Shown here piece by piece: positions 1 to 8,721 of a stretch of DNA of 64,000 bases; the first letter of the stretch is position 1, and every line of letters starts with the position of its first letter. This DNA comes from Pseudomonas chlororaphis subsp. chlororaphis (GTDB lineage Bacteria > Pseudomonadota > Gammaproteobacteria > Pseudomonadales > Pseudomonadaceae), in assembly GCF_003945765.1 (NCBI RefSeq), contig NZ_CP027712.1, forward strand, positions 5,208,001 to 5,272,000, read 5' to 3'. Both the position numbers and the translations under genes were made by a program. The notes beneath the pieces were generated by a model. That model searched no databases. It saw nothing but the letters and a program-made list of their open reading frames with translations, and was not told where the DNA came from.

Positions 1-1029
1 AGCGGTGTGGACTGGAGCCAGGCCACCAAGGTCGGCTACGCCCTGCTGTTCTCGCCGCTGATCGGCTTCGCCTTCGCCGCCCTGCTGCTCCTGGCCCTGC
101 GCCTGTTCGTGAAGAACCGCGCGCTGTACAAGGCGCCCAAGGGCAATACCCCGCCGCCGTGGTGGATTCGCGGCATGCTGATCGTCACCTGCACCGGCGT
201 GTCCTTCGCCCATGGTTCCAACGACGGCCAGAAAGGCATGGGCCTGATCATGCTGATCCTGGTCGGCACCCTGCCCATGGCCTACGCGCTGAACCGCACC
301 ATGCCGGCCGACCAGGCCCTGCAATTCGCCGCGGTGGCCGAGGTCACCCAGCAAGCCCTGGTGAAAAACGCCCCGCAACCGGCCCCGGCCGACCCGCGCG
401 CGGTGCTTTCCGACTACGTGCGCAGCAAGGAAGCCACGCCGCAGCTGGTCCCGGCCCTGGCCGCCCTGACCGGTCATATCGGTGACGAAGTGAAGGGCTA
501 CGGCTCGTTGGCCAAGGTGCCGGCCGAAGCCATGGGCAACGTGCGCAACGACATGTACCTGAGCAGCGAAACCATCCGCCTGATGGACAAGTACCAGGTC
601 GGCGATTTCGATGCCGACACCCAGGGCAAGCTGCAACTGTTCAAGCAGCAGATCGACAACGCCACGCGCTTCATTCCGCTGTGGGTGAAGATCGCCGTGG
701 CCATCGCCCTCGGCCTGGGCACCATGGTCGGCTGGAAACGCATCGTGGTCACCGTCGGCGAGAAGATCGGCAAGACCCACCTGACCTACGCCCAGGGTGC
801 CTCGGCGGAAACCGTGGCGATGCTGACCATCGGCGCCGCCGATCTGTTCGGCCTGCCGGTGTCCACCACCCACGTGCTGTCCTCGGGCGTGGCCGGGACC
901 ATGGTCGCCAACGGCGGCGGCCTGCAGATGCAGACCATCCGCAACCTGCTGATGGCCTGGGTACTGACCCTGCCGGCGGCGATCCTGCTGTCCGGCAGCC
1001 TGTACTGGCTGTTCACCCAATTGTTCTGA
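1..1029 (+). CDS. Inorganic phosphate transporter, Pit family (C-terminal part)
   Basis: Only the 3' part is present; the frame is open from the first base and about 342 residues are visible. The product is an inner-membrane low-affinity phosphate permease of the PitA/PiT family. A GSNDGQKGMG motif lies near residue 70 and a matching G-A-S-A-E plus PVSTTH segment near residues 265-290, which are the paired signatures of the two inverted PiT repeats. Several hydrophobic segments surround a long hydrophilic loop (about residues 100-220) typical of bacterial Pit proteins. The upstream part and promoter are outside the window. A palindromic repeat pair follows the stop codon. Confidence 0.9.
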   Translation, partial: SGVDWSQATKVGYALLFSPLIGFAFAALLLLALRLFVKNRALYKAPKGNTPPPWWIRGMLIVTCTGVSFAHGSNDGQKGMGLIMLILVGTLPMAYALNRTMPADQALQFAAVAEVTQQALVKNAPQPAPADPRAVLSDYVRSKEATPQLVPALAALTGHIGDEVKGYGSLAKVPAEAMGNVRNDMYLSSETIRLMDKYQVGDFDADTQGKLQLFKQQIDNATRFIPLWVKIAVAIALGLGTMVGWKRIVVTVGEKIGKTHLTYAQGASAETVAMLTIGAADLFGLPVSTTHVLSSGVAGTMVANGGGLQMQTIRNLLMAWVLTLPAAILLSGSLYWLFTQLF

Positions 1030-1041
1030 ACACCGCCTTTT

Positions 1042-1165
1042 CTGTAGGAGCGGCCGGTCGACGCTCGATTGCCCGCGATAGCATCAGTGGTCACACCACC
1101 GGTTCAGAGACCTGACCCTGTGGTGCTTGCCATGGCCTCTTCGCGGGCAAGCCTCGCTCCTACAG
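1042..1165. repeat. Palindromic repeat pair, GTAGGAGCG family
   Basis: CTGTAGGAGCG at the left end is mirrored by CGCTCCTACAG at the right end, with GCCCGCGA / TCGCGGGC inside. It separates the phosphate transporter from the convergent permease gene. This is a typical Pseudomonas REP-like intergenic element. Confidence 0.8.
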
Positions 1166-1173
1166 ATCGGATC

Positions 1174-2496
1174 TCAACTGATGGCAGGCAATCTGCCGCG
1201 GCTGCGGCTGGACAGCCCCACTTGCAAGACAAACGCCAGCCCCCCGGTCAGCGGTGCGGAAAAACTCGCCAGCCCACCGCCGGCCCACATCAGCAACAGC
1301 CCCAGGGCGGTCCCGCCGAACCAGGCGCTCAGCCCCGCACCGTTGAACGCTGCGACACGCTCGATGGCCGCCACCTCGGTGCGCCCGAACAGGATCTGCG
1401 CCAGCGCCACGCCAACCCAGGCGACGACGAAGATACCCTGGTAGGCCAGCGCCTTGAGCAGATAGGCGAACACGTCCGCCAGCATCAGGACGTAGACGAT
1501 CCCCCCTACCGCCAGCGCCCACATCAGGTATGAACCGCGCACGCCGAAGCGGCCGAAGAACGCCTGCATGTTCAGGGTCGCCAGGTAGTAATTGGCAGTG
1601 TTGATCCGGGTTTGCGTGGCCCAGACGAACAGCAGCCCCCACAGCCCCATGAGTTGCAGGATCGCCATCACCACCGAGACTTCGTTGAGCGCGCCTTCGT
1701 GGGGAATGCTGCTGACCAGGTAGATGCCCGCCGCGCCGTTGAGCAGGAAAGTCACCGCGTAGAACGGCATGCCGAAGTTCCAGCGCCCGTGGTAGCCGGC
1801 GTCTTCAGGCTTGCCGAAGCGCGCGTAGTCGAAGGTGAACAGCATCAGGATCCACACCCCCATGTACGCCACGAAACAGTCCCACCAGGCAAAGGCGCCG
1901 GGGCTGGCCGGGCCGAAATCCAGCCACTGCGGTTGGTAGCCATAACGCGCGATTGACAGCCCCACCGCCACCAGCAGCCCGCCCAGGTACACCGGCAGCA
2001 GCACGCCGTTGAGCTTGTCCAGCCAGTGCTGCACGCTGCCCAGAATCAGCGGCACGCTGTACAGCACCACCAGCAGGGCCGCCAGCGGATACACCAACTG
2101 CGGGTACAGATAATTGAGCGCCACCGCGATCACCGAGCCTTCGAACACTGCGTAGTAGATCGCCGTGGAGAAGAAAATCAGCGTCGCCAGGCAGGCCCCG
2201 CTGCTGCCGAACAGCAGCCGGGAAAACAGCGCCACCGACAACCCGCTGCGCATGGCAAAACGGCTGAGCACGCTGTTGACCAGGCCATAGCAAAGCACCG
2301 ACAGCAGCATGCCGATCAGCGCATTGCGGGAGCCGTGGGCCAACGCCAGGGACGCACCGACCACGATGTAGAACATGGCGCTGCACACGGCCCACCAGGC
2401 CATGGTCAGCGACAGCTTGCCCATGCGCGCATCCGCGGCGACAGGGAGATTGGCCGGGTCCTGCCCGGTTTGATTCGCTTGCGATAAAGCAGCCAT
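1174..2496 (-). CDS. NCS1-like purine/cytosine/hydantoin-type permease
   Basis: A 440-residue protein with about twelve hydrophobic segments, resembling the NCS1 (nucleobase:cation symporter-1) cytosine/purine permease family. Its N-terminal region carries the small-residue-rich first helices characteristic of that family. It is the last gene of the pxpA-accB-accC-pxpB-pxpC operon, 112 bases after pxpC, so it probably imports the substrate of those enzymes: a lactam, cyclic amide or 5-oxoproline-like compound. The start has a GGAG about nine bases upstream. The family is fairly clear, but the substrate is inferred only from context. Confidence 0.75.
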   Translation of the reverse strand: MAALSQANQTGQDPANLPVAADARMGKLSLTMAWWAVCSAMFYIVVGASLALAHGSRNALIGMLLSVLCYGLVNSVLSRFAMRSGLSVALFSRLLFGSSGACLATLIFFSTAIYYAVFEGSVIAVALNYLYPQLVYPLAALLVVLYSVPLILGSVQHWLDKLNGVLLPVYLGGLLVAVGLSIARYGYQPQWLDFGPASPGAFAWWDCFVAYMGVWILMLFTFDYARFGKPEDAGYHGRWNFGMPFYAVTFLLNGAAGIYLVSSIPHEGALNEVSVVMAILQLMGLWGLLFVWATQTRINTANYYLATLNMQAFFGRFGVRGSYLMWALAVGGIVYVLMLADVFAYLLKALAYQGIFVVAWVGVALAQILFGRTEVAAIERVAAFNGAGLSAWFGGTALGLLLMWAGGGLASFSAPLTGGLAFVLQVGLSSRSRGRLPAIS

Positions 2497-2608
2497 ATGC
2501 GTGAACTCCAGGACCAGTCAAAGGTTGAAGCGCGGGCAGCCGCCACCGCACCGAAGCGCAGTGGCGACCAACCTTTTGGCATTTACCCGCGCCAGGCGGC
2601 GGGCAGAA

Positions 2609-3583
2609 TCAGGAAGGGAACAGCTTGCTCAGACAGGCGAGCTTTTTCTTGTAGGAGCGCCGGGCCTCCAGCGCTTCGTCCAGGGTCACCGCGACGAAAC
2701 GGGCCTTCTGGTTGGGTTGCATCTGGCCGATCAGGTCGAGGTCGGCGCTGATCACCGTGCCGATCATGGCGTAGCCGCCACCGGACACCGCATCGCGGTG
2801 CAGCACTATGGGTTCGAGCCCGGCGGGGACCTGGATCGAACCTATGGGGTAACAGCTGTCGACGATATTCGACGGATCGGAACCGGCGCCGAACGGCTGC
2901 TCTCGTGGCTGGAAGCCCAGGGCGCTGCCGCCCTTGAAGCGATAGCCGATGCGGTCGGCTTCCGAACCCACGGTCCAGGGCTCGGCAAAGAAGCTGGCCT
3001 TGGCCGCGTCGGTCAGGCGCTCGTAGTACAGACCAGGCACCACCCGCAGGCTGATCTCGCCGCCCAGCGCCTGGCGCAGGGCCATGGGCAGGCTGGCGCC
3101 CGGCCGGCTCTTGGCGCTGTCGACACCCACCGGCAACTCGTCCCCCGCCACCAGCCGCCGCCCCTGGAAACCACCGAGGCCGCCCAGGGCATAGGTCGAG
3201 CGACTGCCCAGCACCAGCGGCACATCGATGCCACCGGCGACCGCCAGGTAGGCCCGGGCGCCGGCCTTGGGAAAATCGAAGCGCAACACTTGCCCGGCCT
3301 TGACCGCAAAGGCAGTGTCCAGGTGCATGTCCACGCCATCGACCTTGGGTGTCATGTGGGCGCCACAGACCGCCACCAGCGCATCGCGGGTGAATGCCAG
3401 TTCCGGGCCGAGCAATGTGCACTCCAGCCCCGCCGCGCCAGCCGGGTTGCCCACCAACTGGTTGGCCGCGCTCAGGGCGTACTGGTCCAGGGCTCCGGAT
3501 GGTGGAATGCCCAGGTGGTAATAACCTTCGCGGCCCAGGTCCTGCACCGAGGTGGCCAGGCCGGGTTTGATGACCTTGATCAT
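2609..3583 (-). CDS. pxpC: 5-oxoprolinase subunit PxpC / biotin-dependent carboxyltransferase subunit 2
   Basis: A 324-residue protein of the KipA/AHS2 family, the second half of the carboxyltransferase-like fold of urea amidolyase. The conserved N-terminal segment beginning MIKVIKPGL and continuing TSVQDLGR, and the later GRSTYALGGLGG-like region (here SRSTYALGGLGG), are typical. I chose ATG 3583 because it overlaps the pxpB stop as ATGA; upstream in-frame codons lie inside pxpB. PxpB and PxpC together carry out ATP-dependent opening of 5-oxoproline to glutamate with PxpA. Here biotin carboxylase genes sit in the same operon, so a biotin-dependent carboxylation role is also possible. Confidence 0.88.
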   Translation of the reverse strand: MIKVIKPGLATSVQDLGREGYYHLGIPPSGALDQYALSAANQLVGNPAGAAGLECTLLGPELAFTRDALVAVCGAHMTPKVDGVDMHLDTAFAVKAGQVLRFDFPKAGARAYLAVAGGIDVPLVLGSRSTYALGGLGGFQGRRLVAGDELPVGVDSAKSRPGASLPMALRQALGGEISLRVVPGLYYERLTDAAKASFFAEPWTVGSEADRIGYRFKGGSALGFQPREQPFGAGSDPSNIVDSCYPIGSIQVPAGLEPIVLHRDAVSGGGYAMIGTVISADLDLIGQMQPNQKARFVAVTLDEALEARRSYKKKLACLSKLFPS

Positions 3584-4452
3584 GCCAGCACCTCCTGCAA
3601 CGACTTGGGATAACCGACCGGGTCGGCGAGGAACGCATCCAGGGAGAACTCCACCGGACGGATGCACAGGTCGAACCGCCCGGCCTCGACCTCGGCCACC
3701 GCCCGGTCATAGGCCTCGCGGTCCATGGGCTTGAACTGCACGATGTCGCCCGGGCGGAAGAACACCATGTGTTCCTTGAGGTACGCCAGGTTCTGCTGCG
3801 GGTCGTAGATCGGCGCCGGGGTGACGCCAAACATCTGGTAGCCGCCGGCGCCGCGCACCGAGTAGATGCAGCCGAAACAGCCACCGTGGCCGAGGGTCAG
3901 CTTTGGCGTGTCGGTGCGCGGCCGCAGGTACTTGGGCACCTGCAACTGGCGCTCGCGCTCGACCATCTGGAACATGAACGGCAGGCCGGCGACGAAACCC
4001 ACCATCGACACGAACCAGGGCGCGCCACTGTGGGCGGCGATAAACGCCTCGACGTCCGCCAAGCCATTGATCCGCGCCGCGTACTCCAGGTCGGTGGCGC
4101 TCGGGTCCTGGTGCCGGTCGCGAAAACGCATCAGGGTTTCATGGGTCCAGGGGTCGTTGTACAGCACCGGGATCTCGATGATCCGGGTGTGCAGGGTGCG
4201 CTCGGCCACCGCCTCGGCCTCGGCCCCTTGCACGGCTTCGAGCAGCGCACGGGGGGCAATGCGGTCGGGGTCGAAACGGATCTGGAACGAGGCATTGGCC
4301 AGGCACACATCGAGTACGCCATCGAGTTCCAGGCGCTCCACGGCGCGGGTCACCGCCATGCCCTTGAAGAAGGCTTCCAGGGACATGCTGTCGCTGACCT
4401 CGGCGAACAGGTGCTCGTCGGCGCCGAAGCTGTAGCGGATCGAGGTGTTCAT
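3580..4452 (-). CDS. pxpB: 5-oxoprolinase subunit PxpB / allophanate hydrolase subunit 1-like
   Basis: A 290-residue protein of the KipI/AHS1 family. Diagnostic segments are GFVAGLPFMF (about 153-162) and GHGGCFGCIYSVRGAGGYQMFG (about 190-211, read as two adjoining motifs). These form half of the carboxyltransferase-like active site completed by PxpC. It overlaps accC upstream and pxpC downstream by four bases each (ATGA), indicating tight translational coupling. Its length is slightly above the E. coli homologue (about 218 residues), because the N-terminal domain is longer, as in urea-carboxylase-type subunits. The exact substrate is not fixed by sequence. Confidence 0.85.
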   Translation of the reverse strand: MNTSIRYSFGADEHLFAEVSDSMSLEAFFKGMAVTRAVERLELDGVLDVCLANASFQIRFDPDRIAPRALLEAVQGAEAEAVAERTLHTRIIEIPVLYNDPWTHETLMRFRDRHQDPSATDLEYAARINGLADVEAFIAAHSGAPWFVSMVGFVAGLPFMFQMVERERQLQVPKYLRPRTDTPKLTLGHGGCFGCIYSVRGAGGYQMFGVTPAPIYDPQQNLAYLKEHMVFFRPGDIVQFKPMDREAYDRAVAEVEAGRFDLCIRPVEFSLDAFLADPVGYPKSLQEVLA

Positions 4453-5837
4453 GCGGCACCTCCCATACGGCGCGCGGCCAGCCAGGTTTCCAGGGTGCCG
4501 GTATGGAAGTCGGCGTGGTGCAGCCAGGGCTCGGCGAGCAATTCCCGGTGCAGGTCCAGGGTGCTGGCCATGCCGCTCAATGTGCAGTGTTCCAGGGCGA
4601 TCCGCGCCCGGGCCAAGGCCTCGCCACGGTCGCGACCATGGACAATCAGCTTGGCCAGCAGCGAGTCATAGTACGGCGGCACACGGTATCCCGGGTACAG
4701 ATGGCTGTCGACCCGTACACCCGCCTCCTGCGGCCAGATCAACTCTTGCACCACACCGGGGCTGGGGAAGAAGTCCCGGGCCGGGTCTTCGGCGTTGATG
4801 CGCATCTGCAAGGCCGCGCCATTGAGTCGGATATCGCTTTGCCGCAACCCCAGCGGTTCGCCGCCGGCAATGCGCAACTGGGCCTGGACCAGGTCGATGC
4901 CGGTCACCAGCTCGCTGACCGGATGCTCGACCTGGATCCGCGTGTTCATCTCGATGAAAAAGAACTCGCCGCTGGTCTCGTCATACAGGTATTCCAGGGT
5001 ACCCGCGCCCCTGTAGCCGAGGGCTTCGCTGAGGCGCACGGCGCTGGCGCACAGGGTTTCCCGCTGCAGGTTGTTGAGGACCGGCGATGGCGCTTCCTCG
5101 AAGATTTTCTGCCGCCGCCGTTGCAGCGAACACTCACGCTCGAACAGGTGCACCGCGTGCTTGCCATCGCCCAGCACCTGCACTTCGATATGCCGGGCCT
5201 TGCCGATAAAACGCTCCAGATACAGCGCGCCATTACCGAAGGCGGTCTGCGCCTCGCGCTGGGCACGGGGGAATTCTTCCGCCAGTTGGCTGGCGTTTTC
5301 CGCCAGGCGAATACCCCGTCCGCCGCCACCGGCCGAGGCCTTGATCAGCAGCGGAAAACCCACGGCCTCGGCGGCTTGCAGGGCCATGTCGAGTTCGAAC
5401 AGTTCCCCGGGCGAACCCGGCACCACCGGCACCCCGGCGGCCTGGGCAGTGCGCCGGGCTTCAGCCTTGTCGCCCATGCGGCGAATGGTGTCCGGGCTGG
5501 GCCCGACGAAGATCGCCCCCGTCGCTTCCACAGCTGCGGCGAACTCGGCGTTCTCCGAGAGAAACCCGTAGCCGGGGTGCACCGCATTGGCGCCGCTGGC
5601 CTGCAAGGCGCCCAGCAACGCCTGCACGTTCAGGTAGCTCTGGTCGGCGCGGGCGGGGCCCAGCACCTGCACCTCATCGGCCAGGCGCGCGGCCATGGAG
5701 TCGACGTCCGCTTCGCTGCACGCGGCCACGGTGGGGATACCCAGGGCCTTGGCCGCGCGAATGATGCGCACGGCGATTTCGCCACGGTTGGCCACCAGCA
5801 GTTTGCTGATGGCTTGAGTACTGATGGTTCGAGTCAT
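4449..5837 (-). CDS. Biotin carboxylase subunit (AccC-like)
   Basis: A 462-residue protein with the full biotin carboxylase architecture. The N-terminal segment KLLVANRGEIAVRIIRAA is followed by HPGYGFLSENAEFA, the ATP-grasp loop KASAGGGGRGI, and the catalytic EMNTRIQVEHPVSE motif. It charges the neighbouring carrier protein's biotin with bicarbonate using ATP. ATG 5837 starts ten bases after the accB-like stop; a longer start at 5870 is possible but would overlap accB. Because it sits among pxp genes rather than with the usual accB partner, I read it as a pathway-specific paralogue, not the housekeeping AccC. It ends in a four-base overlap with pxpB. Confidence 0.9.
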   Translation of the reverse strand: MTRTISTQAISKLLVANRGEIAVRIIRAAKALGIPTVAACSEADVDSMAARLADEVQVLGPARADQSYLNVQALLGALQASGANAVHPGYGFLSENAEFAAAVEATGAIFVGPSPDTIRRMGDKAEARRTAQAAGVPVVPGSPGELFELDMALQAAEAVGFPLLIKASAGGGGRGIRLAENASQLAEEFPRAQREAQTAFGNGALYLERFIGKARHIEVQVLGDGKHAVHLFERECSLQRRRQKIFEEAPSPVLNNLQRETLCASAVRLSEALGYRGAGTLEYLYDETSGEFFFIEMNTRIQVEHPVSELVTGIDLVQAQLRIAGGEPLGLRQSDIRLNGAALQMRINAEDPARDFFPSPGVVQELIWPQEAGVRVDSHLYPGYRVPPYYDSLLAKLIVHGRDRGEALARARIALEHCTLSGMASTLDLHRELLAEPWLHHADFHTGTLETWLAARRMGGAA

Positions 5838-5847
5838 GGGCCTGCCC

Positions 5848-6093
5848 TCACTGGTCATCGAGCGTGGCAACGACCTGACCCGGTTCCACCGGATCGCCGT
5901 CCTCTACCGCGAAGGCCTTGAGGCGACCGGCCGTCCCGGCGGTCAGTTCGGAAAACTGCTTCATGACTTCGATCAGGCCGATCACGGTGGCGGCGTCGAC
6001 GCGCTCGCCAACCTCGACGAAGGGCGCCGACTCGGGCGTGGCCTTGCGATAGAAGGTGCCCGGCAAGGGGGTGATAACGGAATGTTCGGCCAT
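5848..6093 (-). CDS. Biotin carboxyl carrier protein, minimal (AccB-like)
   Basis: An 81-residue protein consisting of little more than a biotinyl domain. The biotin-accepting lysine is K45 in E-V-M-K-Q, a variant of the usual E-A-M-K-M. Flanking GERVDAATVIGLIE and VEDGDPVEPGQ segments fit the hammerhead fold. It lacks the alanine/proline-rich N-terminal linker of housekeeping AccB (about 150 residues), which supports a dedicated carrier for the adjacent biotin carboxylase and PxpB/PxpC pair. AGAGGA lies six bases upstream of the ATG. A 102-base gap separates it from pxpA. Confidence 0.88.
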   Translation of the reverse strand: MAEHSVITPLPGTFYRKATPESAPFVEVGERVDAATVIGLIEVMKQFSELTAGTAGRLKAFAVEDGDPVEPGQVVATLDDQ

Positions 6094-6195
6094 GTCTGTT
6101 CCTCTTGGAATAGTTGTAGAAAGGCAGGCAAAAAATCTTCGGCGAACCCCGGCGTCTTCGCGCCTGGTGTTGTGGCTGGGGGGTTGCGGATCGGC

Positions 6196-6954
6196 TCAGC
6201 GCGGCGCACGCACCTCGATTCCGGCCTGGTCCAGGGCGGCGCGGGTGGCCTCCACCAGACACAGGGCGCCAGGGGTGTCGCTGTGCAGGCAGATGGAGTC
6301 GAACTCGATCTCCAGGTCCTCACCCTCCACGGTGCGCACCAGGCCTTGCTGGCAAGCGCGCACCACACGGGCGGCGACCGTGGTCGGATCGAGGGCGCGA
6401 ACATTGCGGGTGAAGACGATGGAGCCGCTGAGGTCGTACTCGCGGTCGGCGTAGAACTCGCGGATCACTGGCTGGCCCAGCTCCCTGGCCACCCGCCAGA
6501 TCACCGAACCGGGCATGCAATACAACAGCAGCCCGGGCTCCAGGACTTGCAGGTGTTCAACCAACAAGCGGGCGGCTTCTTCATTCCGCGCCAGGTGCAT
6601 GTAGAGCGCGCCATGGGGCTTGATGTGTTGCAGCGCCGCGCCCTGGACCCGCGCCAGTTCGCGCAGGGCGCCGAGCTGATAGAGCATGTCGTCCACCAGT
6701 TCCTGGGCCGGGGCATTGATGTGCCGGCGGCCGAACCCCACCAGGTCGCGGAACCCCGGATGGGCACCGATGGCCACGCCCAGGTGCTTGGCCTGCTCGA
6801 CGGTACGCCGCATGGTACCGGGGTCGCCGGCATGAAAGCCGGTGGCGATGTTGGCTGAGCTGATGAAGCCCATCAGCTCGTTATCGACGCCATCGCCGAT
6901 GGTCCAGGGGCCAAAGCTCTCGCCCATGTCCGAATTGAAATCCACTGCCTGCAT
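6196..6954 (-). CDS. pxpA: 5-oxoprolinase subunit PxpA (LamB/YcsF family)
   Basis: A 252-residue LamB/YcsF protein. Conserved segments are [11 protein letters not shown] near the N-terminus, [29 protein letters not shown] and [10 protein letters not shown], all expected for the metal-binding TIM-barrel-like fold. It is the first gene of the operon that runs to the NCS1-like permease, and it is divergent from a LysR gene. ATG 6954 is preferred because GGAG lies eight bases upstream; an adjacent GTG at 6957 is also in frame. PxpA works with PxpBC to hydrolyse 5-oxoproline, and the annotation rests on family similarity plus the gene set. Confidence 0.9.
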   Translation of the reverse strand: MQAVDFNSDMGESFGPWTIGDGVDNELMGFISSANIATGFHAGDPGTMRRTVEQAKHLGVAIGAHPGFRDLVGFGRRHINAPAQELVDDMLYQLGALRELARVQGAALQHIKPHGALYMHLARNEEAARLLVEHLQVLEPGLLLYCMPGSVIWRVARELGQPVIREFYADREYDLSGSIVFTRNVRALDPTTVAARVVRACQQGLVRTVEGEDLEIEFDSICLHSDTPGALCLVEATRAALDQAGIEVRAPR

Positions 6955-7030
6955 CACTGTTGCTCCAACTTCTCGTGACTTCGTGCAGTGGAAATTACGG
7001 CCGCCCTTGACCCCTTGGGAAGATCTATTA

Positions 7031-7050
7031 TCAGATACGGCATCTTCTGA
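7031..7050. promoter_or_regulatory. Possible LysR operator between pxpA and its divergent regulator
   Basis: An inverted repeat TCAGA-N10-TCTGA lies in the 140-base divergent region. LysR regulators often bind interrupted dyads in this position and control both directions. The assignment is by location only. Confidence 0.35.
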
Positions 7051-7094
7051 AAAACAGATATCTATTCCCCTGTAGAAGCCTTGAGGAGTTCGTG

Positions 7095-8012
7095 ATGTCC
7101 CTCACCTTGCGCCAGGTCCGCTACTTCGTCGCCACCGCCGAGATCGGACAGATTTCCCAGGCGGCGATCCACCTGAACATCTCCCAGTCGGCGGTGACCA
7201 CGGCGATCAAGGAACTGGAAGCCATGCTCGGCGTGCAGCTGTTCTTGCGTTCGGCCCAGGGCATGAACCTGACCGACGCCGGACGGCACTTTCTCAACCG
7301 CGCCTATGTGATCCTGCGCAGCGTCGATGACGCGCTGAACAGCCCGCTGCCGGACTACCGCGCCAGCGGCGTGCTACACCTGGCGGCCAGCTACACGGTG
7401 ATCGGCTACTTCCTGCCGCACCACCTGCAACGCCTGGAACACTGGCATCCGGACGTGACCATCGAGGTCCACGAACAGGAACGCCAGGCCATCGAACAGG
7501 GCCTGCTGGAAGGTCGCTTCGACATGGCCGTGGTGCTGACCGCCAACCTCACCCACCCGGACATCGTCTCCGAAACCCTGTTCAACTCCGAACGCCGCCT
7601 GTGGCTACCCAGCCATCACCCGCTGTGCGAGCGCGCCACCGTCAGCCTCGCCGACGTGGCGCAGGAACCCTACATCCTGCTGACCGTCGACGAAGCCGAA
7701 CAGAGCGCCATGCGCTATTGGGAAAACGCCCGGCAGAAACCCCGGGTGCGGGTGCGCACCAGTTCGGTGGAGGCGGTGCGCAGCATGGTGGCCAACGGTA
7801 GCGGCGTGGCGATCCTTTCGGACCTGGTGCACCGCCCCTGGTCGCTGGAAGGTAAACGCATCGAAACCCTGACCGTGAGCGACCCGGTGACGCCCATGAG
7901 CGTCGGCCTGGCCTGGCATCGCGAACGGGTGTTCACCCCGGCGATGCAGGCGTTTCGCGACTACTTCCACGACGCGTTCCTCGCGCCGCAGCAGCTGTCG
8001 GCACGGCGTTAA
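7095..8012 (+). CDS. LysR-family transcriptional regulator of the pxp operon (inferred)
   Basis: A 305-residue LysR regulator. The N-terminal winged helix-turn-helix (about residues 5-60, including [19 protein letters not shown]) is followed by the two-lobed effector domain. ATG 7095 has GAGGAG at 7084-7089 with ideal spacing; a GTG lies one codon upstream. Divergent transcription from pxpA is the classic arrangement for a LysR controlling its neighbour, so it probably senses the imported lactam-like substrate or a product. The effector itself cannot be read from sequence. Confidence 0.9.
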   Translation: MSLTLRQVRYFVATAEIGQISQAAIHLNISQSAVTTAIKELEAMLGVQLFLRSAQGMNLTDAGRHFLNRAYVILRSVDDALNSPLPDYRASGVLHLAASYTVIGYFLPHHLQRLEHWHPDVTIEVHEQERQAIEQGLLEGRFDMAVVLTANLTHPDIVSETLFNSERRLWLPSHHPLCERATVSLADVAQEPYILLTVDEAEQSAMRYWENARQKPRVRVRTSSVEAVRSMVANGSGVAILSDLVHRPWSLEGKRIETLTVSDPVTPMSVGLAWHRERVFTPAMQAFRDYFHDAFLAPQQLSARR

Positions 8013-8026
8013 GTCTCGCCAGAACG

Positions 8027-8113
8027 CCAGGAGCGAGCTGGCTCGCGATGAGGTACGCGGTGCATCCGATCGACCGCGTTACGTGCATCGCGAACCCGCT
8101 CGCTCCTACAGGG
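8027..8113. repeat. Palindromic repeat pair, GGAGCGAGC family
   Basis: AGGAGCGAGCTGGCTCGCGA on the left is mirrored by TCGCGAACCCGCTCGCTCCT on the right. It lies between the convergent lysR and pqiC genes. Confidence 0.8.
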
Positions 8114-8115
8114 TG

Positions 8116-8721
8116 TCAGGAACAGCGCGTGGCGGGGTTTTGCACCCAGCGTTTGGCGGTGTCGGCAATGCGCTTGGCCAGCTCGTCGATGGCCCGCTGA
8201 TGGGCCTGGACCAGGCTCGACAGCTCGATGCTGGCCGGCTGGCTGATGCGGCTGCTGCAGGTCAGGCTGCGGCGCTCGACGCCATCACCGCGCAGGCGCA
8301 GGTTCCACACCACGTCGATCAACGCATAACGTCCCGGCACCGATTCGAAGCGGCGCACATCGGTCTGCAACGACAGGATCGGCTGCCCCGCGGACTTGGG
8401 CAGGCCTTCCAGGTTGCGCGTACCCAATTGCTGCTCCATCTGGCTGGCCAGGGCATCGTGGAACTCGTCCACCAGCGGCGCGCTCCAGCGCGCGGTTTCC
8501 AGGATCGCCAGGGTGCCGCCGTCCTGGCGTACCACGACTTGCGGCTGGTCGACCTGCATCGGAATGCGCACCCCGGCCATCTCGAACTGCAGGCCCGACG
8601 CTGCGCCGCCAGCAGCCGCCGGCTCGGGCGCCGGCGGCATCAGGGTGTAGTAATGGGTCGGCGCCGAGCTGCAGGCCGCCAGGCCCAGGGACGCGATCAG
8701 CAACGCTAGAGTTTTTTTCAT
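8116..8721 (-). CDS. pqiC: PqiC-like membrane integrity lipoprotein (ABC-type transport auxiliary)
   Basis: A 201-residue lipoprotein: a short signal peptide ends in the lipobox L-A-A-C (C17), so it should be processed and anchored in the outer membrane. The rest matches the ABC_trans_aux/PqiC family (DUF330), beginning THYYTLMPPAP, the usual opening of these proteins. It overlaps pqiB by four bases (ATGA). PqiC is thought to tether the PqiB needle to the outer membrane in a lipid-transport path across the periplasm. The gene is last in pqiA1-pqiA2-pqiB-pqiC. Confidence 0.88.
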   Translation of the reverse strand: MKKTLALLIASLGLAACSSAPTHYYTLMPPAPEPAAAGGAASGLQFEMAGVRIPMQVDQPQVVVRQDGGTLAILETARWSAPLVDEFHDALASQMEQQLGTRNLEGLPKSAGQPILSLQTDVRRFESVPGRYALIDVVWNLRLRGDGVERRSLTCSSRISQPASIELSSLVQAHQRAIDELAKRIADTAKRWVQNPATRCS

